64,000 nt of DNA, from the NCBI GenBank assembly GCA_031262485.1, contig JAISHO010000037.1, positions 1 through 64,000 of the forward strand, read 5' to 3'. Shown here in pieces: positions 6,862 through 13,599 of the stretch. Under the pieces are notes generated by a model. That model had not been told where the DNA came from. It did not search any database and saw only the letters and a list, made by a program, of their open reading frames with translations. Numbering within the stretch: position 1 is the stretch's first letter; each line of letters begins with the position of its first letter. The translations under genes and the position numbers were made by a program. The DNA comes from Propionibacteriaceae bacterium (lineage in GTDB: Bacteria > Actinomycetota > Actinomycetes > Propionibacteriales > Propionibacteriaceae).

Positions 6862-8500
6862 GTTGATCGCCACTTGGGAGAATGAAGTAGTTGAGTTCAA
6901 GGGTGTTGGCGACACCTATTCAACTGACAAGATCGGACGCTATTTTTCTGCTCTTGCCAATGAGGCGAACCTTTCCAATGCGGCAGGTGGTTGGCTGGTC
7001 TTGGGTGTGCACGACAAATCGCGGGAGGCCATTGGCACGGACTTCCGAATGGATCCGGAGAGACTGAATGGGCTGAAGCACCAGATAGCAGAAGGCACCG
7101 GCCCGGCAATCACCTTTCGCGATATCCATGTCCTAGAATACCGAGGCCACCGAGTTATCATGCTGGATATCCCACCGGCACCGAGGGGGATTCCAGTTGC
7201 CTGGCATGGTCATTTTTACGCCCGCGACGGCGAAAGCTTGACCTCACTCAATCTTTCCGAGCAGGACCGAATTCGGCAACAGACTATTTCTTTTGACTGG
7301 ACAGCGGTCACGGTCCCGGAAGCCGAGCTGACACAGTTGGATGATGATGCGGTTCTGGCGGCGCGAAAGGCTTTCAACCAGCGGCACCTTGGGCGAGTCG
7401 ATGCTGAGGCGGTGATGTCTTGGCCGGTAGAAGTGTTTCTTGACAAGGTAGGTCTCACAGTCAACGGGGTGTTGACCAGGGCTGCGTTGCTTCTTCTTGG
7501 GAAACCGTCATCGCTGGGGTATCTGACTCCGCATATGGCCCAGATGACCTGGAAGTTGATTGATAAAGAACTTGCTTACGAACATTTCGGTCCACCGTTC
7601 CTGCTAACGAGCACCGAGTTATTCGGCAAAATTCGCAATTTCCAGATTCGGATGCTCGGCCCCGGTGACAGCTTGGTGAAAATCGCAATCAACAAGTACG
7701 ACCGCGATGTTGTGTTGGAAGGTCTTCATAACGCCATCGCCCATCAGGACTACACGAAGAATGCGCGGATACTCGTCGAGGAGTACCCGGATCGGTTAGT
7801 AATCGAGAGCATGGGCTCTTTTTTCGATGGAAAACCGGAAGACTATGTGGAGGGACACGCCACGCCGCGTAGTTATAGGAGTCCATTCCTCGCCCAAGCC
7901 ATGTCGCAGCTAAACATGATCGACACTCTGGGCATCGGCATCCACCAGATGGTCGAGCGCCAGGCTAAACGGTATCTTCCATTGCCGGATTATCAACTCA
8001 CCAATAATTCTGTCAAACTTACTATTTATGGCAGCGTCGTTGATCCCGCTTATACGAGGCATTTAATCGAGGAAACTGATCTGCCTTTTGACGACATTTT
8101 GTCTTTGGACCGAGTGCAGAAAGACCTGCCAATTTCTGAGGCGGAGGTCAAAAGGTTGAGAAGACGTGGCCTTGTCGAGGGAAGACGGCCTCATCTCAGG
8201 GTCACGGTCTTGCCTGGTGGAGAGCCAGCGGCGGATGATCCGGTAAACATGATTGTCAGTCTGCTGAAAAGGTTTGGTGAAGTGACGCGGAACCGTATCG
8301 ATGAGCTGGTTGCTGAAGGCCTGGGAGAGTCGCCATCGTCAGAGACTCTCAAGAAAAAGGTCAACGCTATCTTGACCAAGATGAAGCGCGACCATCTGAT
8401 TGAGAACGTTGGAACCCGAGCGGAGCCGCTGTGGAGGCTGTCCAGTTCGTCGAAAGAAACGGGCGATCTGTCGAAAGGAACCCCTTCTCCTAGTGGCTAA
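6821..8500 (+). CDS. AlbA_2-domain ATPase/transcriptional regulator (COG2865-like), paralogue B
   Basis: 559 residues from ATG 6821, chosen because AAAGGAGGA (6809-6817) is correctly spaced. An AlbA_2 domain occupies the first 140 residues (VEFKGVG, GGWLVLGVHDKSREAIG, IPPAPRGIPVAWHGHFYAR). The GHKL-like half contains VVLEGLHNAIAHQDYTKNAR, and winged-helix segments follow. It aligns almost end to end with paralogue A at 1154-2851. Base composition is visibly more AT-rich than the flanks, suggesting separate acquisition. The 3' end carries a 41-bp repeat (8437-8477) that recurs downstream (8535-8575). Function by family only: an ATP-binding regulator of unknown target. Confidence 0.8.
   Translation: MATNTRDLKELLDKLIATWENEVVEFKGVGDTYSTDKIGRYFSALANEANLSNAAGGWLVLGVHDKSREAIGTDFRMDPERLNGLKHQIAEGTGPAITFRDIHVLEYRGHRVIMLDIPPAPRGIPVAWHGHFYARDGESLTSLNLSEQDRIRQQTISFDWTAVTVPEAELTQLDDDAVLAARKAFNQRHLGRVDAEAVMSWPVEVFLDKVGLTVNGVLTRAALLLLGKPSSLGYLTPHMAQMTWKLIDKELAYEHFGPPFLLTSTELFGKIRNFQIRMLGPGDSLVKIAINKYDRDVVLEGLHNAIAHQDYTKNARILVEEYPDRLVIESMGSFFDGKPEDYVEGHATPRSYRSPFLAQAMSQLNMIDTLGIGIHQMVERQAKRYLPLPDYQLTNNSVKLTIYGSVVDPAYTRHLIEETDLPFDDILSLDRVQKDLPISEAEVKRLRRRGLVEGRRPHLRVTVLPGGEPAADDPVNMIVSLLKRFGEVTRNRIDELVAEGLGESPSSETLKKKVNAILTKMKRDHLIENVGTRAEPLWRLSSSSKETGDLSKGTPSPSG
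8437..8477. repeat. 41-bp direct repeat, copy 1 (inside the AlbA_2 gene end)
   Basis: The unit contains GTCCAGTTCGTCGAAAGAAA and ends GTCGAAAG, with two GTCGAAAG half-sites 21 bp apart. It encodes the Ser/Lys-rich tail of paralogue B. The second copy at 8535-8575 differs at two positions and is out of frame with the first, so similarity is kept at the DNA level. Confidence 0.75.
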
Positions 8501-8534
8501 TCCCCTTGTCATAAGCTACTCCGACCCGGCAAGA

Positions 8535-8575
8535 AGCTGTCCAGTTCGTCGAAAGAAACTGGCGATCCGTCGAAA
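8535..8575. repeat. 41-bp direct repeat, copy 2 (downstream of the AlbA_2 gene)
   Basis: Nearly identical to 8437-8477, 98 bp further on (not a multiple of three). It lies 34 bp beyond the stop codon of paralogue B. Its placement, one copy in the gene end and one beyond, mirrors the palindromes at the end of paralogue A. Confidence 0.75.
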
Positions 8576-8736
8576 GCGGAGATAGCTCTCTTGCCGGTAC
8601 ACCCTGTCTGATGAGCTCCGGACGAGGCCGCGAATGCAGTCGGCGTACCGGGACACAGCTCAGGCGAAACGAGCTTACGGTCAACCCTGACAGTTTGTTT
8701 TATGAGATTGAGAATCTGTAGACTCTCTCAGCAGAA

Positions 8737-8800
8737 GCCCCGGTGGAGCTCTGGCCTTGAGGGTTATCACTCGCCGGGGCATTGACTTGCCCGAAGTAAG
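8737..8800 (+). promoter_or_regulatory. CCCCGG-type structured leader, copy B
   Basis: CCCCGGTG (8738-8745) pairs with CGCCGGGG (8772-8779). The internal CTGGCCTTGAGGG and the tail ending GAAGTAAG match copy A at 6656-6720. The ATG of the next ORF (8813) follows 12 nt later, behind GGAGGGG. Confidence 0.6.
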
Positions 8801-8812
8801 GGTGGAGGGGCC

Positions 8813-9040
8813 ATGTCTATCGTCGCAATGACCCAGTTCAACCCCGCCGCTGCGGCCCCTTCTCTCTACGACCTTCTCGCCCCCGCCGTCGGTGACGAGA
8901 TCGACCTCCCCATCGAACGGGACCGCAGCCTCGCCCGCGCCGCCGACCTCACCGAAACCCGACCCTCGTCGCGAGAAGCACCCGAGACTTCGAAGTGCTC
9001 GGAGCCACCCTCCTCAACCCTGAGAAGACCAAACAGATGA
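8813..9040 (+). CDS. Hypothetical small protein, possibly frameshifted
   Basis: 75 residues beginning MSIVAMTQFNPAAAAPSLYD, whose opening matches the fragment at 6730. Start ATG 8813 has a good GGAGGGG ribosome binding site. After about residue 50 the sequence becomes low-complexity. Another frame (about 8984-9097) reads RDFEVLGATLLNPEKTKQM, which looks more protein-like, so a frameshift is likely. It may be a decayed antitoxin; no assignment is justified. Confidence 0.4.
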   Translation: MSIVAMTQFNPAAAAPSLYDLLAPAVGDEIDLPIERDRSLARAADLTETRPSSREAPETSKCSEPPSSTLRRPNR

Positions 9041-9116
9041 TTCCTCCCCGGCGCGATCGGAATCCTGATTTCACCGATGGCCACGTCGAAGGCTGAATTA
9101 TCCGCTCTCGATCTGG

Positions 9117-9122
9117 TACGGT
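9117..9122 (+). promoter_or_regulatory. Extended -10 box (TGG-TACGGT) of RNA element copy 1
   Basis: TACGGT preceded by TGG, ending 5 nt before the first base of the 113-nt element. The same box occurs at the other copies: 11041-11046 TACGGT, 12519-12524 TATCGT, 13317-13322 TACTGT, 15184-15189 TATCGT, each 5-6 nt before the element. Confidence 0.6.
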
Positions 9123-9127
9123 CGACT

Positions 9128-9240
9128 CAACGCGATGGAGTCGCCAAAACGTTGACGCTACGGGACGAGTCCCCTGCTATACACGTGAGTAGTTGATTCA
9201 GCGGCATGCCTGAGGGGCCCCGCTAGTCCCATCGCGTTTG
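9128..9240 (+). ncRNA. 113-nt repeated structured RNA candidate, copy 1
   Basis: AACGCGATGG (9129-9138) pairs with CCATCGCGTT (9229-9238) to close the fold. Inside are GGGA-CGAG-TCCC, CTAT...GTAG around ACACGTGA, and AGCGG...CCGCT enclosing a small CC/GG-closed loop. Five copies share the length and the strand, and most substitutions preserve pairing. An extended -10 box lies 5 nt upstream. The 3' side abuts the last 18 codons of a DUF1778 antitoxin, suggesting it replaced the 5' part of that gene. No match to a known RNA family is recognised. Confidence 0.65.
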
Positions 9241-9242
9241 CC

Positions 9243-9299
9243 ATGCCCGTTTCCGCCATCGCCGACCTCCTCAGCCGGCCAACCGTCTTCAATCTATGA
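9243..9299 (+). pseudogene. 3' remnant of a DUF1778 (TacA-like) antitoxin gene
   Basis: The 18 codons read MPVSAIADLLSRPTVFNL, matching the end of the intact antitoxin at 11331-11612 (PVPAIADLLARPTVFDQ). The stop overlaps the downstream ATG as ATGA, just as in the intact operon. The 5' four-fifths of the gene is missing; RNA element copy 1 stands in its place. Confidence 0.7.
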
Positions 9300-9544
9300 G
9301 TCCTTACACCCGCCCCCTGCTCCTTGGGTCGTCACATCGCCTCGACGACTTCGAACCCAGCAAGAAACCCTTCTCCATGCTCGCGTCCACAATGCTCGCA
9401 GCCATGCGTGAAGCGGGGATGGAACCAGACAGAACCGGGCTCGCCGAGGAGATATACGCCTCCCGCGACAACGACCCCATCGAAGACCCTTGGGAACGAC
9501 GACAGGCCGAGGCCGACGCGGCCCCCACGCCGTCAAACTCTTGA
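9296..9544 (+). pseudogene. Remnant of a GNAT toxin gene joined to an unrelated tail
   Basis: 82 codons. Residues 2-27 (SPYTRPLLLGSSHRLDDFEP) match the start of the GNAT toxin at 11609-12259. The acetyl-CoA-binding core is absent, and the frame continues into an acidic helical tail (MLAAMREAGMEPDRTGLAEE) that I do not recognise. An internal deletion or recombination with another small gene explains this best. The product cannot be an acetyltransferase. Confidence 0.55.
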
Positions 9545-9603
9545 CCACCGCCGCCGATCGCGAGCACGGGGAAGTGGCGCCATTCTTCGACGGAAGAACC
9601 ACG

Positions 9604-9678
9604 AATCTTCGATCCAGACTCCACCAATCTTCGATCTAGAGTCCGTCAAACTTCGAGTCCACCTGCTCGAATCTTCGA
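9604..9678 (+). promoter_or_regulatory. Four 22-bp iterons upstream of the DUF4143 ATPase
   Basis: AATCTTCGA (third copy AAACTTCGA) begins at 9604, 9626, 9648 and 9670, an exact 22-bp period, about two helical turns. The first two periods also share GATCYAGASTCC. The last repeat overlaps the -35 area of the -10 box at 9689, so a repressor bound in a row on one face of the DNA is likely. Confidence 0.75.
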
Positions 9679-9688
9679 GAGTCGGGCA

Positions 9689-9694
9689 TACTAT
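9689..9694 (+). promoter_or_regulatory. -10 box TACTAT, leaderless promoter of the DUF4143 gene
   Basis: TACTAT ends 5 nt before ATG 9700 and no ribosome binding site is present. Confidence 0.5.
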
Positions 9695-9699
9695 GTGGT

Positions 9700-10944
9700 A
9701 TGGCTGATGATCTGCTCTACCCTCGGTTCGCGCTCGGGCCAGTGCGGACTGCGCTCGCGGACACGCCAATCGTCGTCGTGCAAGGGGCACGACAGGTGGG
9801 TAAGAGCACACTCGTCGGGATGGTCGCCGGTGAGCGCGATTCCCGTGTCATCACCCTCGACGACCCATCCACGCTGGAATTAGCCGACGACGACCCCGTC
9901 ACCGTCGCTGATTTCTACCCCACCGGCCTCCTCGCCATCGACGAGGCACAACGGGCCCCTGGGCTCATCCTCCCCCTCAAAGCCAACGTCGACGTCCACC
10001 GAGCCCCGGGGCGCTTCCTCCTCACCGGCTCCGCCGACCTCCTCCACGTCAAAGGCGCGGGGGATTCTCTCGCCGGCCGCGCCGAGACCGTCGAGATGAT
10101 GCCGCTCAGCCAAGGAGAACTCTCCCGGCGCGAGACGCCCGAAGACTTCGTCACTTGGATCCTCTCCGGCGCTCAGACCCGTGAGACCTTCCCCGTCCTC
10201 GACCCAGCCACGGTGATCCGAGGCGGTTATCCCGCAGTCGTCGACCGCACACCAGCCCGGTCCGCAGCCTGGTTCCGCTCCTATATCGCCCGACTCTCCG
10301 ACCATGACGCCCGCGAACTCCACGGGGGCGGTTATTCCGATCAACTCTCCGCTCTCCTCACCTACCTCGCCTCACTCGGGCAGACGGAACTCGTCAAAGC
10401 GCACGTCTCACGGCACCTCTCCGTCGCGGAATCCACCGTCGACAGCTATCTTCGTCTCGCCAAGACGATGCGGCTCGTCTGCGAACTACCTCCGTGGAAC
10501 CGCGCACCGCATAAGCGGGTCATCCGACGACCGAAAGTCTGCCTCAACGACACCGGGCTCTCCGCCGCTCTGGCTGGCTTCACCGTTTAAAAGGCTCAGT
10601 CTCCGGGGGGACGGGAATACTACGGCTCTCTCGTCGAGCAATTCGTCGCCCTCGAACTATTGAAACAGCGGACGTGGTCAGCGACACCGTACGACCTCTA
10701 CCATTTCCGCGACGCCGACGGCCTCGAGGTCGACCTTGTCATCGAAACATGGGACGGGCGCCTGATCGCCATTGAGGTGAAGACGACGCGAACACCCGTC
10801 GCGAAGCACTCCGCCGGGCTGACCGCTTTTCGGGAGCGTTTCTTCGACCGGCAGGTCACTGGAGTTTTGCTTCACTCCGGCGATTTCACATCCACCAGAG
10901 AATGGCTTCATGTCCTGCCGGTGACTAGCGTGAACGCGGGCTGA
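9700..10944 (+). pseudogene. AAA_14/DUF4143 ATPase interrupted by an in-frame TAA
   Basis: Residues 1-296 hold the ATPase: VVVQGARQVGKSTLV (P-loop), LLAIDEAQRAPG (Walker B), LLTGSADLL (sensor), and the start of DUF4143 up to CLNDTGLSAALAG. A TAA at 10588-10590 stops the frame. The same frame then continues to 10944 with GSLVEQFVALELLKQR and the nuclease-like pair EVDLVIET and IAIEVKTTRT that normally closes these proteins. The combined 414 codons equal the usual family length. So this is a nonsense-split gene, a sequencing error, or a read-through product. Members often sit in defence or toxin regions; the role is poorly known. Confidence 0.8.
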
Positions 10945-10974
10945 AACCTGACCACCGCCGCCGAACAGAACCCG
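10942..10974. repeat. 33-bp direct repeat, also at 5806-5838
   Basis: 31 of 33 positions match 5806-5838. It starts with the TGA of the DUF4143 frame. From about 10977 the sequence resembles 9055-9127, the stretch before RNA element copy 1, so the upstream flank of copies 1 and 2 is homologous for roughly 70 bp. Confidence 0.6.
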
Positions 10975-11051
10975 ACGCGACCGGAGGCCTGATTCCGCAG
11001 ATGGCCCCGTCGAAAGCTAAATCATCCGCTCTCAATCTGGTACGGTCGGAT

Positions 11052-11164
11052 CAACGCGATGGAGTCGCCAAAACGTTGACGCTACGGGACGAGTCCCCTG
11101 CTATACACGTGAGTAGCTGATTCAGCGGCATGCCTGAGGGGCCCCGCTAGTCCCATCGCGTTTG
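11052..11164 (+). ncRNA. 113-nt repeated structured RNA candidate, copy 2
   Basis: Differs from copy 1 by a single base (GTAGC for GTAGT), which converts a possible G-U pair with upstream GCTAC into G-C. Closing stem at 11053-11062 and 11153-11162; -10 box TACGGT at 11041-11046. Its 3' flank carries no gene remnant that I recognise. Confidence 0.65.
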
Positions 11165-11230
11165 CCATGCTCACGTGCCTGCGTCATTCCCGCGTACGCT
11201 TGGCCGGCAATAATCGCTTGCACAGGGCCC

Positions 11231-11296
11231 ATTGATAGTGACTTTGATAGTGCTTTTCATAGTGACTCAGAGTCACTATCAACGATTTGTTCACTT
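11231..11296 (+). promoter_or_regulatory. Operator of the TacA/TacT-type operon
   Basis: Two direct half-sites TTGATAGTG are followed by a perfect palindrome ATAGTGACTC-A-GAGTCACTAT (11259-11279) and then ATCAACGATTTGTTCAC. The same half-sites and the final stretch recur at 13085-13136, where no such operon remains. The likely ligand is the DUF1778 antitoxin, alone or with its toxin, acting by conditional cooperativity. Confidence 0.7.
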
Positions 11297-11317
11297 TGAT
11301 TGTGCGCCTTCACGGCG

Positions 11318-11323
11318 TACACT
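11318..11323 (+). promoter_or_regulatory. -10 box TACACT, leaderless promoter
   Basis: TACACT ends 7 nt before ATG 11331. TTGATT at 11296-11301 gives a 16-bp spacer for a -35. Confidence 0.5.
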
Positions 11324-11330
11324 TGGATCT

Positions 11331-11612
11331 ATGAGCACTATCGCCACGACACGGGACCACCGGCTCGCCGTCCGGTTGACGGCCTGGCAGAAGAACACGA
11401 TCGAACGCGCCGCCACTCTCGAAGGCGGCACCATCACCGACTTCGTCGTCCACGCCACCCTCGACCACGCCCACGACGTCCTCGCCGAGCAACCCGTCTA
11501 CTACGTCGACCAAGCCGCCTGGGACGAATTCAACCGCATCCTCGACGAACCGCCCCTGCCCGTGCCCGCCATCGCCGACCTCCTCGCCCGCCCCACCGTC
11601 TTCGACCAGTGA
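11331..11612 (+). CDS. DUF1778 (TacA-like) ribbon-helix-helix antitoxin
   Basis: 93 residues from ATG 11331. LAVRLTAWQKNTIERAATL, then GGTITDFVVHATLDHA, form the ribbon-helix-helix typical of DUF1778; the tail DQAAWDEFNRILDEPPLPVP is the toxin-neutralising region. Its stop overlaps the toxin start as GTGA. The in-frame extension upstream to 11232 runs through the operator and is not used. Expected role: bind the GNAT toxin and repress the operon at 11231-11296. Confidence 0.88.
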   Translation: MSTIATTRDHRLAVRLTAWQKNTIERAATLEGGTITDFVVHATLDHAHDVLAEQPVYYVDQAAWDEFNRILDEPPLPVPAIADLLARPTVFDQ

Positions 11613-12259
11613 GCCCTTACACCCGCCCCGTGCCCCTAGGGCCGTCACATCTTCTCGACGGCTTCGACTCCGGTCAGCCCTCCCTCGACCATTGGCTCGC
11701 CCGCCGCGCGCTCAAGAATCAACGCACCGGCGCCTCCCGCACCTTCGTCACCACCCCCATTGACGACGCCGGCCGCGTCGTCGGCTTCTACTCGCTAGCC
11801 GCGTCCTCCGCTCAACTCGACACCGCTCCCGGCCCCGTGCGCCGCAACATGCCCGATCCCATCCCCGTCAGCCTCCTCGGCCGCCTCGCCATCGACCGCA
11901 CCGCTCAAGGAAAAGGCCTTGCCCGCGGCCTCCTCCAAGACGCCCTACGTCGCATCATCTCGGCCGCCGACACCATCGGAATCCGCGCCCTCCTCGTCCA
12001 CGCCATCGATGACGACGCAGCCATGTTCTACCACCACTTCGGATTCATCCCCTCCCCGCTCGACGACCACACCCTCTTTCTGCCTATCGAACGAATCCGA
12101 GCATCCGCTCCACCAGCGCTCCGCCGCCAAGACCTCATCGCGCGGATGCGCCAAGACGCCGAAGCCTGCAACTCAGACCCACGCGACCGCGAGGAATCCC
12201 AAGCCATTCTCGCCGAGATGCGAGAACGCCGTGGACTGTCGAGCGATGAGCCGTGGTGA
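11609..12259 (+). CDS. GNAT-family acetyltransferase toxin (TacT/AtaT-like)
   Basis: 216 residues from GTG 11609, which shares GTGA with the antitoxin stop. The GNAT fold is complete: LLDGFDSGQPSLDHWL at the start, VVGFYSLAASS, the acetyl-CoA loop RLAIDRTAQGKGLARGLL, and the MFYHHFGF motif with the Tyr that acts as general acid. In this family the toxin acetylates the amino group of charged tRNAs and blocks translation. About 50 residues beyond the usual end (after LPIERIR) form a charged helical extension of unknown role. Confidence 0.88.
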   Translation: MSPYTRPVPLGPSHLLDGFDSGQPSLDHWLARRALKNQRTGASRTFVTTPIDDAGRVVGFYSLAASSAQLDTAPGPVRRNMPDPIPVSLLGRLAIDRTAQGKGLARGLLQDALRRIISAADTIGIRALLVHAIDDDAAMFYHHFGFIPSPLDDHTLFLPIERIRASAPPALRRQDLIARMRQDAEACNSDPRDREESQAILAEMRERRGLSSDEPW

Positions 12260-12294
12260 TCGTTCCGCAACCGTGATATCGTGACTGCGTACCG

Positions 12295-12319
12295 CCTGGT
12301 CCCTCTGGGGCCGGGTTTT
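12295..12319 (+). terminator. Intrinsic terminator after the GNAT gene
   Basis: CCTGGTCCC pairs with GGGGCCGGG (9 pairs, two G-U, loop TCT), followed by TTTT at 12316-12319. It lies 36 bp after the toxin stop. A TGATATCGT just upstream (12274-12282) resembles the extended -10 box of the RNA elements, so a very short transcript is also possible. Confidence 0.7.
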
Positions 12320-12395
12320 CCATTCTTCCCACCCGCCCCTCCTCACATCCCCCTCGACCGATGCGCCGGATCAGCGATGCAACCTCCGGCATGAG

Positions 12396-12485
12396 GTAGG
12401 GTAAAAGGGAAGACGGGGGCAGGTCTCCCCGTTTAACGGGGCCCACATAGCCATCAGGCGGTGTGGGCCTCCGCATTCTCCCCGG
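12396..12485 (+). ncRNA. Single-copy structured RNA candidate
   Basis: After a possible -10 box TAGGGT (12397-12402) come two strong hairpins: CCCCGT-TTA-ACGGGG (12427-12441), and GGCCCACA (12440-12447) with TGTGGGCC (12462-12469), which encloses GCC-ATCA-GGC. No reading frame or terminator explains them. The stretch lies between the GNAT terminator and RNA element copy 3. Confidence 0.4.
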
Positions 12486-12530
12486 ACAATCCTGACTGGA
12501 CATCCGACCTCGATCCGATATCGTTGACCC

Positions 12531-12643
12531 CAACGCGATGGAGTCGCCAAAACGTTGACACTACGGGACAAGTCCCCTGCTACACACGTGAGTAGCTGAT
12601 TCAGCGGCATGCCTTCGGGGCCCCGCTAGTCCCATCGCGCTTG
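12531..12643 (+). ncRNA. 113-nt repeated structured RNA candidate, copy 3
   Basis: Shows informative changes: CTAC for CTAT opposite GTAG (G-U to G-C), and a TTCG loop in place of TGAG within the CC/GG-closed hairpin. One change (CGCGC) costs a pair in the closing stem. -10 box TATCGT at 12519-12524. Its 3' side abuts the place where a PIN toxin gene should begin on the minus strand. Confidence 0.65.
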
Positions 12644-12668
12644 TCATGCCCTCACGGCCGTCGAGGCG

Positions 12669-13048
12669 TCATTCATCGCCGAAGAGTTCTGCCTCGATGT
12701 CCGGGGCGACGATCTTCGCCATGGCCTCCATCGACTCGTTCCAGACGCGCTGGACCTCGGAGTACGGAATGCGGTGGCGGTTTCCCACCTTGATAGCTTG
12801 AATTTCCCCGTCGGCGATGCGCCGTGAGATCGTCGAACGCGACACCATCAGCCGTCGTGCGGCCTCTTCCGGGCTCAGCACCCGCAGATCCAATCGTTAA
12901 CACTCGTCGCTCTCGCCCCGGGAAAACCGGCCTCCGCGTCAGCGACCAGACGCTCGATCACCTCATCTGTGGTCGAAACACCATCCACCGTGCCCCAGAC
13001 CCTGTCCTTCGGAGCGTCTGCCGGAACGAAAACCTCATCCATCGTCAT
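12669..13048 (-). pseudogene. Frameshifted orphan HTH (excisionase-family) antitoxin
   Basis: The first part runs from ATG 13048 (MTMDEVFVPADAPKDRVW onward) to a stop at 12875. The second part, open from TTG 12893 to 12669, reads LSPEEAARRLMVSRSTISRR and ends PDIEAELFGDE, almost the same as the antitoxin at 3397-3753. Joining the two frames near 12893 restores a full-length antitoxin. An ATG at 12676 overlaps the stop, just as the PIN start does in the intact operon, but only MNDASTAVRA follows before a stop. The toxin is gone and RNA element copy 3 lies there instead. Confidence 0.75.
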
Positions 13049-13084
13049 CTCCCCCTCGCCCTCGGAACTGAATCGACCTGTTCC

Positions 13085-13136
13085 ATTGATAGTGCGTTTG
13101 ATAGTGCATTCTAAGCACTATCAACGATTTGTTCAC
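13085..13136. promoter_or_regulatory. Relic or second TacA-type operator
   Basis: TTGATAGTGCG, then GATAGTGC (13100-13107) and GCACTATC (13115-13122), then ATCAACGATTTGTTCAC, as at 11231-11296. No DUF1778 gene follows on the plus strand. It could now control the broken minus-strand antitoxin at 13048, bind the remaining TacA in trans, or be a scar. Confidence 0.6.
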
Positions 13137-13168
13137 ATTCGGCACTTCATGTAACGTGGCCCCGAAGA

Positions 13169-13208
13169 CCCCGGAACAATCCCTGGCCGAAAGGCTAAAT
13201 TGCCGGGG
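13169..13208 (+). promoter_or_regulatory. Degenerate CCCCGG-type leader, copy C
   Basis: CCCCGG (13169-13174) pairs with CCGGGG (13203-13208), with an internal CTGGCC...AAGG like copies A and B, but the loops have diverged. A small hairpin CTCTAC/GTAGAG follows. No convincing gene follows. The rest of 13049-13599 holds RNA element copy 4 and nothing else I can name. Confidence 0.4.
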
Positions 13209-13328
13209 TTACGTCAATTCAGAGAACTCTACACACCGTAGAGATGCTCATGAAGGAAGACCGTCCGCCTCTTCCCTGCCTGCTCCCGTCGCCCGTGTGC
13301 ATCCCTCTCGATCTGGTACTGTCATCGT

Positions 13329-13441
13329 CAACGCGATGGAGTCGCCAAAACGTTGACGCTACGGGACAAGTCCCCTGCTATACACGTGAGTAGCTGGCAC
13401 AGCGGCACACCTGCGAGGCCCCGCTGGTCCCATCGCGTTTG
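13329..13441 (+). ncRNA. 113-nt repeated structured RNA candidate, copy 4
   Basis: The most divergent copy. The apical hairpin reads ACCTGCGAGG, where U-A replaces U-G and pairing is kept; GGTCCC replaces AGTCCC. Closing stem and length are unchanged. -10 box TACTGT at 13317-13322, 6 nt before the element. Confidence 0.65.
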
Positions 13442-13599
13442 TCATGCCCCACCGACATCGAGGCGGTCGTGCTCGCCTAGTCGACGCCGAGAGCTTGCCC
13501 CCACTCGTTCCAGGAGCAGTAAACCAATTGAAGATTCCACATCGTCGGCAGTGACGATTAGGCTGGAACTCAGACCGGGCACACGGGAAGGAGGTCGCT

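Noticed and set aside
10580..10596. Programmed frameshift at the DUF4143 stop codon
   Set aside because: TTTAAAA looks slippery, but the downstream part is in the same frame as the upstream part, so a frameshift would not help. Only read-through or a point change fits.
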